Shown: positions 56,097-64,000 of the stretch, one piece after another
Numbering within the stretch: the first letter of the stretch is position 1
How the letters are laid out: every line of letters begins with the position of its first letter
Assembly: GCA_963849885.1 (NCBI GenBank)
Contig: CAWKIV010000019.1
Span: 186,001-250,000, forward strand
Reading direction: 5' to 3'
DNA from: CADCTP01 sp963849885
Lineage (GTDB): Bacteria > Actinomycetota > Actinomycetes > Mycobacteriales > CADCTP01
DNA length: 64,000 nt
Translations under genes and position numbers: made by a program
Notes under the pieces: model-generated
Databases searched by the model: none
Told to the model about the DNA's origin: nothing
What the model saw: only the letters and a program-made list of their open reading frames with translations

Positions 56097-56102
56097 TAGC
56101 GT
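56097..56102 (+). promoter_or_regulatory. Leaderless -10 element of the ribonucleotide reductase gene
   Basis: TAGCGT ends 6 bp before the GTG at 56109, so transcription probably begins at the start codon. No B12-riboswitch-like structure fits in the short leader. Confidence 0.45.
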
Positions 56103-56108
56103 GACGCT

Positions 56109-57968
56109 GTGTCAGAGCCCACGGCGCTGGGCATCCACGCCCAGCGTGTCGTCGCGTGGCGCTACGGTGCGGTGGACGCCACGGGCCGGAGGGAGACCTG
56201 GCCGGACGTGTGCCGGCGGGTCGCGGCCCATGTCGCCGGGGTCGAGCCGGCGGCGAGCCGGGCGGCGTTCCGGGCGGCGGCCGAGCGCGCCATGCTCGAC
56301 CGCGAGCTGATGCCCAACACGCCGTGCCTCATCAACGCCGGCAGGCCGCGAGGGCAGCTGGCGTCCTGCTTCGTCCTGCCCGTCCCGGACTCGCTCGGCG
56401 GGATCCTGCGGGCGGCGGAGGAGGCCGCCCTGGTCCACCAGTCCGGAGGCGGCACCGGGTTCTCCTTCGAGCGGGTGCGGCCGGCCGGCGCGCCGATCGC
56501 CGGCGGGGGCGTGGCCACCGGCCCCGTGTCGTTCCTGCGGATCTTCGACACCACCACCGACGTGGTCCAGGCCGGCGGCCTCGGTCGCGGCGCCAACATG
56601 GCGATCCTGCCGATCACCCATCCCGACGTGCTGACGTTCCTGGCCGCCAAGGACGACCTGCGGTCGCTGTCCCGCTTCAACGTGTCCGTCGCAGTCAGCG
56701 ACGCCTTCATGGGGGCGGTCGCGGCGGGGGAGTGGATCTCGACCGAGTTCGACGGGCGGCCGTGGACGGCGCCCGTGCCCGACCCGCTCACCGGCGCCGA
56801 CTACGCCCTGCTCCGGGATGATGCGGAGGCCGAGGGGCCGGGCGTCGTCCAGCCGCCGCGCCCCGGCATGGTCCATGCCCCGGACATCTGGCGCCGGCTG
56901 GTGGCCGCCGCGCACCGTTCCGGCGAGCCGGGCGTCGTCTTCCTCGACACCGTGAACGCGACCAACCGGCTGCAGGCCTCGATGGGTCCGATCAGGTCCT
57001 GCAACCCCTGCGGCGAGCAGTTCCTGCACTCGTACAACGCCTGCAACCTGGCCTCGATCGACGTCAGCCGGTTCTGCTCGCCGACCGACCGGTTCGACCG
57101 GCACCGGCTGCGCCGGGTCGTCCGGCTCGGGGTGCGGTTCCTCGACGACGCGATCGACGCCTGCCGCTGGCCCCTTCCGCAGATCGAGGAGACGGTGCAC
57201 CGGACCCGGCCGGTCGGGCTCGGCGTCATGGGCTTCGCCGACCTCTGCCTCAAGCTCGGCATCCGGTACGGGTCGGAGCGGTCGGCGCTGCTCATGGAGG
57301 AGCTGCTGGCCTTCATCCGCCGGGAGGCGTGGCAGGAGAGCCTGCGCCTGGGCAAGGAGAAGGGCGCGTTCCCGGAGGCGTCCGCGAACGAGGACTCGTA
57401 CGCCGACCTCCTGTTCGGTGAGCTCGGCCTGCCGGTGGACGGGCCGCCCGCCCCGCGGAACTACCAGGTGACGATGGCGGAGCCCGCGGCCACGGTCGCG
57501 ATGGTGGCCGAGACGTCCTCCGGCATCGAGCCGAACTTCGGCTGGGCGTGGTCCCGCAACGACGCGGTCGGCACGCGGACCTACGTCCATCCCCTCGCCG
57601 CCCGCGCCCTCGGCATCGACGTCGACCTCACCGACGCGGACTCCATCGCGCGGGCCGCGGACACGGTCCAGCAGCGGGAGGGGTCGCTGCCGGAGCACTT
57701 CGTCACGGCGCTGTCCATGTCCAGCACCGAGCACGTCGACATCCTCGCCGCCGCCCAGCGCAACGTGGACAACAGCGTGTCCAAGACCTGCAACGGCCGC
57801 GTCGACGACTCGCCGGCTTCGGTCGACGAGCTGTTCCGGCGGGCATGGTCGCTCGGGTGCAAGGCGGTCAGCTACTACCGGGACGGGTCCCGGGAGGACC
57901 AGACCCTGGCCGCCCTGCCGGCGCCCGCGGCCGCCGGCCCGGACGTCATCTCCTGCGACTGCGGGTGA
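56109..57968 (+). CDS. nrdJ: Class II (adenosylcobalamin-type) ribonucleotide reductase
   Basis: 619 residues. RNR barrel motifs: ELMPNTPCLINAGRPRGQLA with the redox Cys at about 87, SGGGTGFSFERVRP, and the active-site loop CNPCGEQ (N299, thiyl Cys301, Glu303). Later blocks are NACNLASID, RPVGLGVMGFADLC and SSTEHVDILAAAQRNVDNSV. The terminal CDCG supplies the shuttle Cys pair. The motif set and the absence of an NrdB or NrdG gene fit class II. It is shorter than genomic NrdJ and has no ATP-cone. Placed directly before a MetK-nucleotidyltransferase-AsnB set, it may be a pathway-specific or self-resistance copy rather than the housekeeping enzyme. Confidence 0.85.
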   Translation: MSEPTALGIHAQRVVAWRYGAVDATGRRETWPDVCRRVAAHVAGVEPAASRAAFRAAAERAMLDRELMPNTPCLINAGRPRGQLASCFVLPVPDSLGGILRAAEEAALVHQSGGGTGFSFERVRPAGAPIAGGGVATGPVSFLRIFDTTTDVVQAGGLGRGANMAILPITHPDVLTFLAAKDDLRSLSRFNVSVAVSDAFMGAVAAGEWISTEFDGRPWTAPVPDPLTGADYALLRDDAEAEGPGVVQPPRPGMVHAPDIWRRLVAAAHRSGEPGVVFLDTVNATNRLQASMGPIRSCNPCGEQFLHSYNACNLASIDVSRFCSPTDRFDRHRLRRVVRLGVRFLDDAIDACRWPLPQIEETVHRTRPVGLGVMGFADLCLKLGIRYGSERSALLMEELLAFIRREAWQESLRLGKEKGAFPEASANEDSYADLLFGELGLPVDGPPAPRNYQVTMAEPAATVAMVAETSSGIEPNFGWAWSRNDAVGTRTYVHPLAARALGIDVDLTDADSIARAADTVQQREGSLPEHFVTALSMSSTEHVDILAAAQRNVDNSVSKTCNGRVDDSPASVDELFRRAWSLGCKAVSYYRDGSREDQTLAALPAPAAAGPDVISCDCG

Positions 57969-57981
57969 CGGGAGCAGCGGG

Positions 57982-59202
57982 GTGACCGGGGAGGCGCCGT
58001 TCGACGTCGTGGTCGAGCAGGCGGGCACCGTCCCGCTCGAGCGCCAGGCGGTCGAGTTCGTCGAGCGCAAGGGGCTGGGCCACCCGGACACGATGTGCGA
58101 CCTCCTGGCCGAGGCGATGTCCCGGGCGCTCGATCGCGCGTATCTGGAGGCGGCCGGTCGCGTCCTGCACTACAACGTCGACAACGCCTTCCTGGTGGCG
58201 GGCCGCAGCTCTCCCAGGCTGGGCGGCGGCTCGGTGTCCGCGCCCATGCGCCTGGTGTACGGCGACCGCGCGACGTCCGATGTGGACGGACGGTCGATCC
58301 CGGTGGCGGACATCGCCGAGACCGCCGTCGTCGCCTGGTTCCGGCAGCACTTCCCGAGAGTCGACCCCGACGTGCACCTGGTCCTGCAGAACGAGCTGCA
58401 GCCGGGCAGCGCGCAGATCGCGGACATGTTCTCGACCGGGTTGCCCGGCTCCAACGACACCTGCGTCGCGTCCGGCTTCGCGCCGCTGACCGAGACCGAG
58501 CGGCTGGTGCTGGATCTCGAGCGGCATCTCAACGGTCCGGGCTTCAAGGCCGCCCATCCCGAGAGCGGGCAGGACATCAAGGTCACCGCGGCCCGGCGGG
58601 ACCGGGACCTGAGCCTGGTGCTGTCGCACGCTTTCGTCGACGCCCACGTGCCGGACGAGGACGCGTACTACGCGGCCAAGGAGCGCATCGCCGCTGAGGT
58701 GGAGCGGTTCGCCGCCGACCGGCTGAGCCGCGTCGACCGGTGCGAGGTGGCGGTCAACACCCTCGACGAGCGCGGCCGCGGCGCCGCCGGGATGTACCTG
58801 ACCGTGCTCGGCACCTCAGCGGACGGTGCCGACGGTGGCCAGGTCGGGCGCGGCAACCGGGCCAGCGGGCTGACCTCGTTCCACCGCCCGATGGCCGGTG
58901 GCGCCGTCGCCGGCAAGAACCCGGTCAGCAACGTCGGGAAGGTCTACAACCTCTTCGCGCAGGAGGCGGCCGGGCGGCTGCACGAGTCCGTCCCCGGCTT
59001 GGACGAGGTCTACGTGACGCTGTGCAGCCGGATCGGCGAGCCGCTGGACCGCCCGCTGACGGCCGCCGTGCGGGTGGTGCCCACCGCGGGCGTGGCGCTC
59101 GGCGACGTCCGGTCGGCGGTGGCGGAGGAGCTCCGGGCCCAGATCGCCCAGATGCCGGCGTTCGTACACCGGCTCGTCGAGCAGCCCCGGCCCGTGTGCT
59201 GA
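57982..59202 (+). CDS. Archaeal-type S-adenosylmethionine synthetase
   Basis: 406 residues, GTG 57982 with GGGAGC upstream, 13 bp after the RNR stop. It matches the archaeal MAT family: VEFVERKGLGHPDTMCDLLA, LHYNVDNAFLVAG, GSNDTCVASGFAPLTETE, then PESGQDIKVTAARR, GRGNRASGLTSFHRPMAGGA and AGKNPVSNVGKVYNLFA. Actinobacteria use a bacterial MetK for housekeeping, so an archaeal-type copy in a cluster suggests local supply of SAM for methylation or radical-SAM chemistry. No methyltransferase is visible inside the window's part of the cluster. Confidence 0.88.
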   Translation: MTGEAPFDVVVEQAGTVPLERQAVEFVERKGLGHPDTMCDLLAEAMSRALDRAYLEAAGRVLHYNVDNAFLVAGRSSPRLGGGSVSAPMRLVYGDRATSDVDGRSIPVADIAETAVVAWFRQHFPRVDPDVHLVLQNELQPGSAQIADMFSTGLPGSNDTCVASGFAPLTETERLVLDLERHLNGPGFKAAHPESGQDIKVTAARRDRDLSLVLSHAFVDAHVPDEDAYYAAKERIAAEVERFAADRLSRVDRCEVAVNTLDERGRGAAGMYLTVLGTSADGADGGQVGRGNRASGLTSFHRPMAGGAVAGKNPVSNVGKVYNLFAQEAAGRLHESVPGLDEVYVTLCSRIGEPLDRPLTAAVRVVPTAGVALGDVRSAVAEELRAQIAQMPAFVHRLVEQPRPVC

Positions 59203-59903
59203 CCGCCCTCGTGCTCGCCGCGGGCACCGGCTCCCGCCTCGCGGCGGTCACGGACGGTCCGAAGTGCCTGGTGGAGCTGCACGGCCGGCCGTTGCTCGCC
59301 CACCAGCTGGGGCTGCTGCGGGCCGCGGGCGTGGACGAGGTGGTGGTGATCACCGGCCACCGGGGCGACGCCGTCCGCGCCGCGTTCCCCCGACTGTCCA
59401 CCCGGGACTACCCCGGGTACGCGTCCGCGAACAACCTCTGGACGCTGGCGTACCACCGCGACCTGCTGCGGGATGACGTGCTCGTGCTGTTCGGCGACGT
59501 CCTGGTCGGACCGGAGGCGTTGCCCGCGCTGCTGCGGGGGCCCGCGGAGGCCGCGCTGCTGGTCGACCGCGCCGCCCGGCGGCCGGGCACGATGCGGGTG
59601 CGGATGGACGGCGACGCGGTCCTCGACGCGGGCGCGCACATCGAGCTTGCCGTGGCCGACGGCAACTTCGTCGGCGTCGCTCGGCTCCGGGGCCGCGCGC
59701 CGCGGCTGCTCGCGGCCGAGCTCGCCGGGATGGGCATGGACGACCGCCACCGGCACGACTACTACACGCGGGCCCTGCTCCGGCTGCCGGAGCGTGGCGT
59801 CCCGCTGGTCGGCGTCGACCTCGCCGGCCAGCCCTGGCTGGAGGTGGACACGCCGGCCGATCTCGTGGCGGCCCGGGCGGCCGATCCCTACTACCTGAGC
59901 TGA
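59196..59903 (+). CDS. NTP transferase (LicC/PntC-like cytidylyltransferase type)
   Basis: 235 residues; GTG 59196 overlaps the MetK stop by 7 nt. Nucleotide-binding loop LVLAAGTGSRLAAVTDGPKC is followed by HQLGLLRAAGVDEVVVITGH, SANNLWTLAYH, VLFGDVLVG (metal Asp) and WLEVDTPADLVAA. Similar small enzymes make CDP-choline or CMP-activated phosphonates. With PEP mutase and decarboxylase genes in the same locus, CMP-phosphonate formation is the natural hypothesis; a sugar-1-phosphate substrate is the alternative. Confidence 0.8.
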   Translation: MLTALVLAAGTGSRLAAVTDGPKCLVELHGRPLLAHQLGLLRAAGVDEVVVITGHRGDAVRAAFPRLSTRDYPGYASANNLWTLAYHRDLLRDDVLVLFGDVLVGPEALPALLRGPAEAALLVDRAARRPGTMRVRMDGDAVLDAGAHIELAVADGNFVGVARLRGRAPRLLAAELAGMGMDDRHRHDYYTRALLRLPERGVPLVGVDLAGQPWLEVDTPADLVAARAADPYYLS

Positions 59904-59927
59904 TCGGGCGGCGGAGGAGGGGTCGGG

Positions 59928-61871
59928 ATGTGCGGACTGACCGCGGTGCTGAACCTCGACCGTGACCAGCCGGCCGAGCCGGCCGTCGTCGCGGCGATGC
60001 GGGACGAGCTGGCCCACCGCGGCCCGGACGAGACCGGGCTGCACGTGGACGGTCCCGCCGGACTGGGGTTCCGCCGGCTCAGCGTGATCGACGTCCCCGG
60101 CGGACACCAGCCGATGGTGGACGAGCCGACCGGGGTCGCGGTGGTCTTCAACGGCGAGGTCTACAACCACCTCGCGCTGCGGCGGGAGCTGGAAGCCCGC
60201 GGGCACCGGTTCCGGACCCGCTGCGACACGGAGGTCCTGCTCCGCGGCTACCTGGAGTGGGGCGACGCCGTGCTGCACCGGCTGACCGGCATGTTCGCCT
60301 TCGCGATCTGGGACCCCGGCTGCCGCGAGCTGCTGCTCGCTCGGGACCGCCTCGGGATCAAGCCGTTGCACTGGACCCGGGCCGGGCGGTCGGTGCTGGT
60401 CGCCTCCGAGCCGAGGGCGTTCCTCGCGCACCCCGACTTCCGCCCCGAGGCCGACCTGCACGGCATCTCCAGCTACCTCACGTTCCGCCAGCCGGTGTGG
60501 GGTCTGGGCTACTTCGCCGGCGTCCGCAAGGTGCTGCCCGGGCACTGGGTCCGGATCGCGCAGGACGGTGCTGTCCGCGCCGGCCGCTACTGGACGCTGC
60601 CGACGCCACATCCGGACCGGACGGTCGACACCGGGACGTGGCTGGAGCGCATCGAGTCCACGCTCACCACGGCCGTGTCCCGCTGCCTGATCTCGGACGT
60701 GCCGGTGGCGGCGTACCTCAGCGGCGGGTTGGACTCCAGCGTCATGGTGGCGCTCATGGCCCGGCTGCAGAGCGGACCGACGGCCACCTTCTCGGCCGGG
60801 TACGCCGGCGGCGACTTCGACGAGGGCGACGCGGCCGCGGCGGTGGCAGCAGCCCTCGGGACGCAGCACCGGCATCGGGAGGTCTCCCGCGCGGAGTACC
60901 TGGAGAGCTGGCCGGCCCTCGTCCGGCACCGGGCGGCGCCGTTGTCCATCCCGCACGAGGTCCCGCTCCACCTCATGTCGGCCGAGCTGAAGGGGACCGC
61001 ATCGGTCGCGCTGGCGGGGGACGGTGCCGACGAGCTCTTCGGCGGCTACGGCCGGGTCCTGCGCTCGCCGCTGGACTGGGCGAAGATCCGGCTGGCCCGC
61101 GGCGTGCTGGGCCCGGGCCTGGCGGCCCGGCTCGCATCGGCGCGCCCGGTCCGGGACACGCCGCTGTCCTGGGTCCGGTTCGGCACCCAGCTCGATCACT
61201 TCCTGCACGTCTACAACTGGATACCGCTGCCGGAGAAGCGGTCGTTGCTCAGCGCGGACGCGCGGGCCGTCGTCGGCGACGACGCGCGGACGCTCGCGGT
61301 GTTCGAGGAGGCCTTCGACGAGGTACGGGACGCCGGTCCGTACGACCGGGTGCTGCACGTGTTCCAGAAGATCCACCTCGGATGCCTGCTGGACAAGCTG
61401 GACGCCATGGGGATGGCGGCCGGGGTCGAGGGCCGCGTCCCGTTCGTGGATCACGAGTTGGTCGAGCAGTTCGTGCACATGCCGATCGAGCTGAAGATGC
61501 GGTGGAACTCGCTGCCCGCCCGGCTCCGCTCGGTCACGGTGACCGCGGCGAACGCCTCGGAGCGGCTCGACACGCCCAAGTGGGCCCTGCGCCAGGTGGG
61601 GGCGCAGCTGCTGCCGCCGGGGATGGCCGGGCGGGCGAAGCTGGGCTTCCCCACCCCGCTGGATCGCTGGCTGGGGGAGGGCATGCTGGACTTCGCCAAG
61701 GACGTGCTCCTGGACCGGCGCAGCCGGGACCGCGGGATCTTCGACCCGACCGCGCTGGCGACGCTGCTCGCCGATCCGCGGCGGCCGCCGTACGACTTCT
61801 ACGGCAAGAGGATCTGGATGCTGACCAACGTGGAGCTCTGGTTCCGCGAGGTCGTCGACCGCCGGCCCTGA
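59928..61871 (+). CDS. AsnB-type glutamine-dependent amide synthetase
   Basis: 647 residues, ATG after GGAGGAGG. The N-terminal Ntn glutaminase starts MCGLTAVLNL (Cys2 nucleophile) with HRGPDETGLHVDGPAGLGFR, RLSVIDVPGGHQPM, FNGEVYNH and CDTEVLLRGYLEWG. The synthetase domain has the PP-loop YLSGGLDSSVMVALMA near residue 262 and LAGDGADELFGGYGR, then GVEGRVPFVDHELVEQ. It forms an amide from a carboxylate using glutamine and ATP. In this locus it probably amidates a pathway acid rather than free aspartate. It ends 3 bp from the convergent PEP mutase stop. Confidence 0.88.
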   Translation: MCGLTAVLNLDRDQPAEPAVVAAMRDELAHRGPDETGLHVDGPAGLGFRRLSVIDVPGGHQPMVDEPTGVAVVFNGEVYNHLALRRELEARGHRFRTRCDTEVLLRGYLEWGDAVLHRLTGMFAFAIWDPGCRELLLARDRLGIKPLHWTRAGRSVLVASEPRAFLAHPDFRPEADLHGISSYLTFRQPVWGLGYFAGVRKVLPGHWVRIAQDGAVRAGRYWTLPTPHPDRTVDTGTWLERIESTLTTAVSRCLISDVPVAAYLSGGLDSSVMVALMARLQSGPTATFSAGYAGGDFDEGDAAAAVAAALGTQHRHREVSRAEYLESWPALVRHRAAPLSIPHEVPLHLMSAELKGTASVALAGDGADELFGGYGRVLRSPLDWAKIRLARGVLGPGLAARLASARPVRDTPLSWVRFGTQLDHFLHVYNWIPLPEKRSLLSADARAVVGDDARTLAVFEEAFDEVRDAGPYDRVLHVFQKIHLGCLLDKLDAMGMAAGVEGRVPFVDHELVEQFVHMPIELKMRWNSLPARLRSVTVTAANASERLDTPKWALRQVGAQLLPPGMAGRAKLGFPTPLDRWLGEGMLDFAKDVLLDRRSRDRGIFDPTALATLLADPRRPPYDFYGKRIWMLTNVELWFREVVDRRP

Positions 61872-61874
61872 CGA

Positions 61875-62717
61875 TCAGCTCTCCTCGTCGGGCGGCAGCA
61901 GGTCGAGCACCTCGCCGACCGTGGCGAGGGCGGGCTCCGTGCCGGCCGAGGACCCACTGGCGAGGATCTCGGCGAAGGCCCGGCGGATGGCCCGGATCTC
62001 GGCCCGGACACCCTGGTTGGCGTAGATGACGAAGGACGCGCCGGCCGCGGCCAGCTCGGCCGCGGTCACCGCCGGGTAGGTCGTGGGGATCACGCCGACC
62101 GGCGGCTGCCCGCGCAGCCGTCCGAGCACGTCCCGGACGTCCCGGCCGGAGTCGCTCCGGGAGTGGATGACCAGCGCGTCCGCGCCGGCCGCCGCATACG
62201 CCAGCGCGCGCTCGACCGCCATGGCGCCCGGCTCGCCGGCCACCAGTGCCTCCACCCGCGCGACGACGGCGAACGCCTGGTCGGTCTTCGCGTCGACCGC
62301 CTCCCGCAGGGTCTTGCAGAACTGCTCCGGGTCCTGCAGTCGCACCCCGTGCGGGCGGAGGCTGTTGGTCTTCGGCGCCGCCTGATCCTCGATGACGATG
62401 CCCGCCGCGCCCGCCTGCTGCAGCTCCTGCACCGTGCGGGCCGGGTCGGCGTAGCCGATGGCGGCGTCGACCAGCACCGGACAGCGCACCGTGGCCGTCA
62501 TCTCGGCGACCCGTTCGACGGTCTGGCCGAGCGGGAGGCTGCCGGTGTCCGGGGCGAGGTGGGAGGCGCACACCTCCAGGCTGCCGGCCCAGACGCCGTC
62601 GAAGCCCGCCTCCTCGGCCAGCCGCGCGGTCAGCGCGTCGTGCGCACCGGCGAGCCGGAACGGCCCTGCGCCGGCGGCCGCGGCCGAGCGCAGCGCCCCG
62701 ATCAGGTCCCGGCTCAC
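61875..62717 (-). CDS. PEP mutase-like enzyme with altered active site
   Basis: 280 residues from GTG 62717. The chain follows PEP phosphonomutase throughout: AHDALTARLAEEAGFDGVWA, CPVLVDAAIGYADPARTVQE, IVIEDQAAPKTNSL, FAVVARVEALVAG, ADALVIHSRS, VIYANQGVRAEI. PEP mutase converts PEP to phosphonopyruvate, the entry step to C-P compounds. The usual EDKxxxxxNS motif is here EDQxxxxxNS (110-119), the metal-binding DxD is DAA (84-86), and WAS is WAG (43-45). Arg154, His185, Asn118 and Ser119 are kept. Asn rather than Thr before Ser argues against phosphonopyruvate hydrolase. It is co-translated with the decarboxylase. Confidence 0.8.
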   Translation of the reverse strand: MSRDLIGALRSAAAAGAGPFRLAGAHDALTARLAEEAGFDGVWAGSLEVCASHLAPDTGSLPLGQTVERVAEMTATVRCPVLVDAAIGYADPARTVQELQQAGAAGIVIEDQAAPKTNSLRPHGVRLQDPEQFCKTLREAVDAKTDQAFAVVARVEALVAGEPGAMAVERALAYAAAGADALVIHSRSDSGRDVRDVLGRLRGQPPVGVIPTTYPAVTAAELAAAGASFVIYANQGVRAEIRAIRRAFAEILASGSSAGTEPALATVGEVLDLLPPDEES

Positions 62718-63937
62718 CGGGCCCGTCCGGCCCACGAGGTCAACCTGGCGAGCTGCTCGTCCAGGCCGACACCGATGCGGGGCAGCCGGTCGCCAGGCTC
62801 CGGAGCGATCCGCACGTGCAGCAGCGCGGGTGCGGCGGCCGAGAACAGCCAGTCCGCCGCGACCGCCGGAGAGCCGAGGGCGCGGTCGTCGGCGACGGAC
62901 CGGTAACCGGCCGCCCGCGCCAGCGCCGGGAAGTCCACTGTGGACGAACTGGTCGGCTGCCCGCCCGTCGAGCCGTGCACGCCGTTGTCGAGCACGACAT
63001 GACGGAGGCCGCCGCCGGCCGCCGCGCCGATCGTGGCCATGCTGCCGAGGTGCATCAGGGCCGAGCCGTCGCCCTCGACGACCAGGACGCCGAGGTGGGG
63101 GTGCTGGAGGCTCACACCGAGCCCGAAGGCGCTGGCGTAGCCCATGGAGCCGGACAGGTAGACGTTGCGCTCGTCGTCGGCGATCGCGTAGAGCTCGCGG
63201 GAGATGTGACCGGTGGAGGCCACCAGGACGGTGCCGGCGGGGCGCCGGTCCAGCAACGCCGCCAGCGCCGCGCGCCGGCCGACCGGCGCGCCGTCCCGGG
63301 CATGCTCGAGATCGTGAGCTCGCCGCACCGGCCAGCCGTCGCCGGCGGCCCCGTCGTGCTCGCGACCGGCCTCCGCGGCGGTGCGGTCGGGCCGCTCGGC
63401 AGGGCAGGGCCCGGCGGCCGGCGTCGCGAGGTCCCCGCGCCGGACCACCACGGCGTACGGCTGCCGCTGCTTCGCCGCCTCCGCCGCGAGCGCCTCGACC
63501 CCGGCCGTCCCGTCGTCCCGCAGCGTGATCGCCCGTACGCCCGCGAGCTGGAGCAGGGGCACGGTGACGGCACCCATCAGGGCATGGTGCGCGAGACTCT
63601 CGACATCGGGATGGCCGCGGTGGCTGACCACCAGGGGAATCGGGATGCCGGCGGGGATGGCGAGCGAGACCAGCGGGTCGAGCGCGCTGCCGAGCCCCGA
63701 ATTCTGCATCGCGACGACGGCGGCGCCGCCGGTGCCGACCGCACCGCAGGCGATGGCGACCGCCTCGCCTTCGCTCGCCGGCGAGACCAGCCGCCACCGG
63801 GCGGACGTCCGGGCCTCGGAGAAGACCGCGCCGAGGTGGGAGCACGGGATGCCGGTGAACAGACCGCCGGCGGGCGCGAGGGAGCCGAGCAGCTCCGCGG
63901 CGTCGACCGGACGCGCCGGCGCCAGCCGGCCGGTCAC
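62714..63937 (-). CDS. Phosphonopyruvate decarboxylase-like TPP enzyme
   Basis: 407 residues, GTG start overlapping the upstream stop and stop overlapping the mutase start (GTGA both times). The PYR-type half is FTGIPCSHLGAVFSEA, EGEAVAIACGAVGTGGAAVV, AMQNSGLGSALDPLVSLAIP. The PP-type half is LVASTGHISRELYAIADDER, SGSMGYASAFGLGVSL, then the thiamine diphosphate motif VEGDGSALMHLGSMATIG with VVLDNGVHGSTGGQ. Phosphonopyruvate decarboxylase drives the mutase equilibrium by making phosphonoacetaldehyde; sulfopyruvate decarboxylase is the closest alternative. Adjacency to the mutase favours the former. Confidence 0.85.
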   Translation of the reverse strand: MTGRLAPARPVDAAELLGSLAPAGGLFTGIPCSHLGAVFSEARTSARWRLVSPASEGEAVAIACGAVGTGGAAVVAMQNSGLGSALDPLVSLAIPAGIPIPLVVSHRGHPDVESLAHHALMGAVTVPLLQLAGVRAITLRDDGTAGVEALAAEAAKQRQPYAVVVRRGDLATPAAGPCPAERPDRTAAEAGREHDGAAGDGWPVRRAHDLEHARDGAPVGRRAALAALLDRRPAGTVLVASTGHISRELYAIADDERNVYLSGSMGYASAFGLGVSLQHPHLGVLVVEGDGSALMHLGSMATIGAAAGGGLRHVVLDNGVHGSTGGQPTSSSTVDFPALARAAGYRSVADDRALGSPAVAADWLFSAAAPALLHVRIAPEPGDRLPRIGVGLDEQLARLTSWAGRAR

Positions 63938-64000
63938 CGGATCTTCTCGGTGCTCGGGATGACCGGCAGCGGGTCGGCGGCGTCGAAGAACGCGATCGTC
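63934..64000 (-). CDS. 3' end of an upstream gene in the mutase operon (partial)
   Basis: Only the last 21 or so codons are in the window: IAFFDAADPLPVIPSTEKIR then stop, overlapping the decarboxylase GTG. It is too short to identify. It shows that the operon extends beyond the right edge with at least one more gene upstream of the decarboxylase. Confidence 0.55.
   Translation of the reverse strand, partial: TIAFFDAADPLPVIPSTEKIR

Noticed and set aside
59010..61478. An 822-codon - strand frame opposite the nucleotidyltransferase and AsnB genes
   Set aside because: It has no recognisable motif and is entirely antisense to two clear enzymes.

Overview
The window is extremely GC-rich DNA (strong G/C third-position bias in nearly every gene) from an actinomycete, most likely a filamentous or soil actinobacterium. 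Support comes from a consensus actinobacterial SOS box before dinB, an IdeR/DmdR-type iron box, several leaderless promoter arrangements (TAnnnT about 7 nt before the start codon), an ECF42-type sigma module, F420/LLM and BTAD/SARP families, and start/stop overlaps of the GTGA/ATGA type. The genus cannot be named from this sequence. I see no rRNA, tRNA, CRISPR array or prophage.

Layout. 1-3562: end of a small acyl-transfer operon (condensation-domain protein, AMP-ligase, double-hotdog thioesterase). 3576-9387: housekeeping and accessory genes with several deletion scars (protease without its N-terminus, DHFR-like gene missing its middle, Kup transporter missing about two thirds) around an intact SOS-controlled dinB. 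9498-12998: a large BTAD-AAA-TPR regulator. 13015-19660: an Lrp/AsnC regulator divergent from an aminotransferase, amidohydrolase, cupin, class II amidotransferase, glutamine-synthetase-like and PPOX gene set, which I read as a candidate gamma-glutamylation pathway for an amine. 19597-31341: specialised-metabolism genes (hydrolase-glycosyltransferase fusion, methyltransferase, iron-regulated flavoreductase, acyl-CoA ligase, FAD monooxygenase, SDR, then AMP-ligase/UbiA/LLM oxidoreductase). 31375-36195: small kinase, ArsR-SRPBCC pair with a tandem operator, two small paralogues and a LuxR-family regulator, the last three full of one-base frameshifts. 36904-40840: frameshifted SNF2 helicase and Na+/H+ antiporter. 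40967-54483: ordinary accessory genes with somewhat lower GC, including an ECF42/YCII/RibD module and several divergent regulator pairs with clear palindromic operators. 54551-54938: a transporter-gene fragment cut by a small inverted-repeat element.

56109-64000 is the most interesting part. It holds a class II ribonucleotide reductase, an archaeal-type S-adenosylmethionine synthetase, a sugar/phosphonate-type nucleotidyltransferase and an AsnB-type amidotransferase on the + strand, meeting head-on a PEP mutase-like gene and a phosphonopyruvate decarboxylase-like gene on the - strand. PEP mutase plus decarboxylase is the signature start of phosphonate natural product biosynthesis, but this mutase carries substitutions at several active-site positions. 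It may therefore be a new phosphonate pathway or a new use of this fold. The cluster runs off the right edge.

Many apparent frameshifts, especially 33.1-36.2 kb, leave protein motifs intact apart from single-base slips. They may be sequence errors rather than decay, and I mark them as such.
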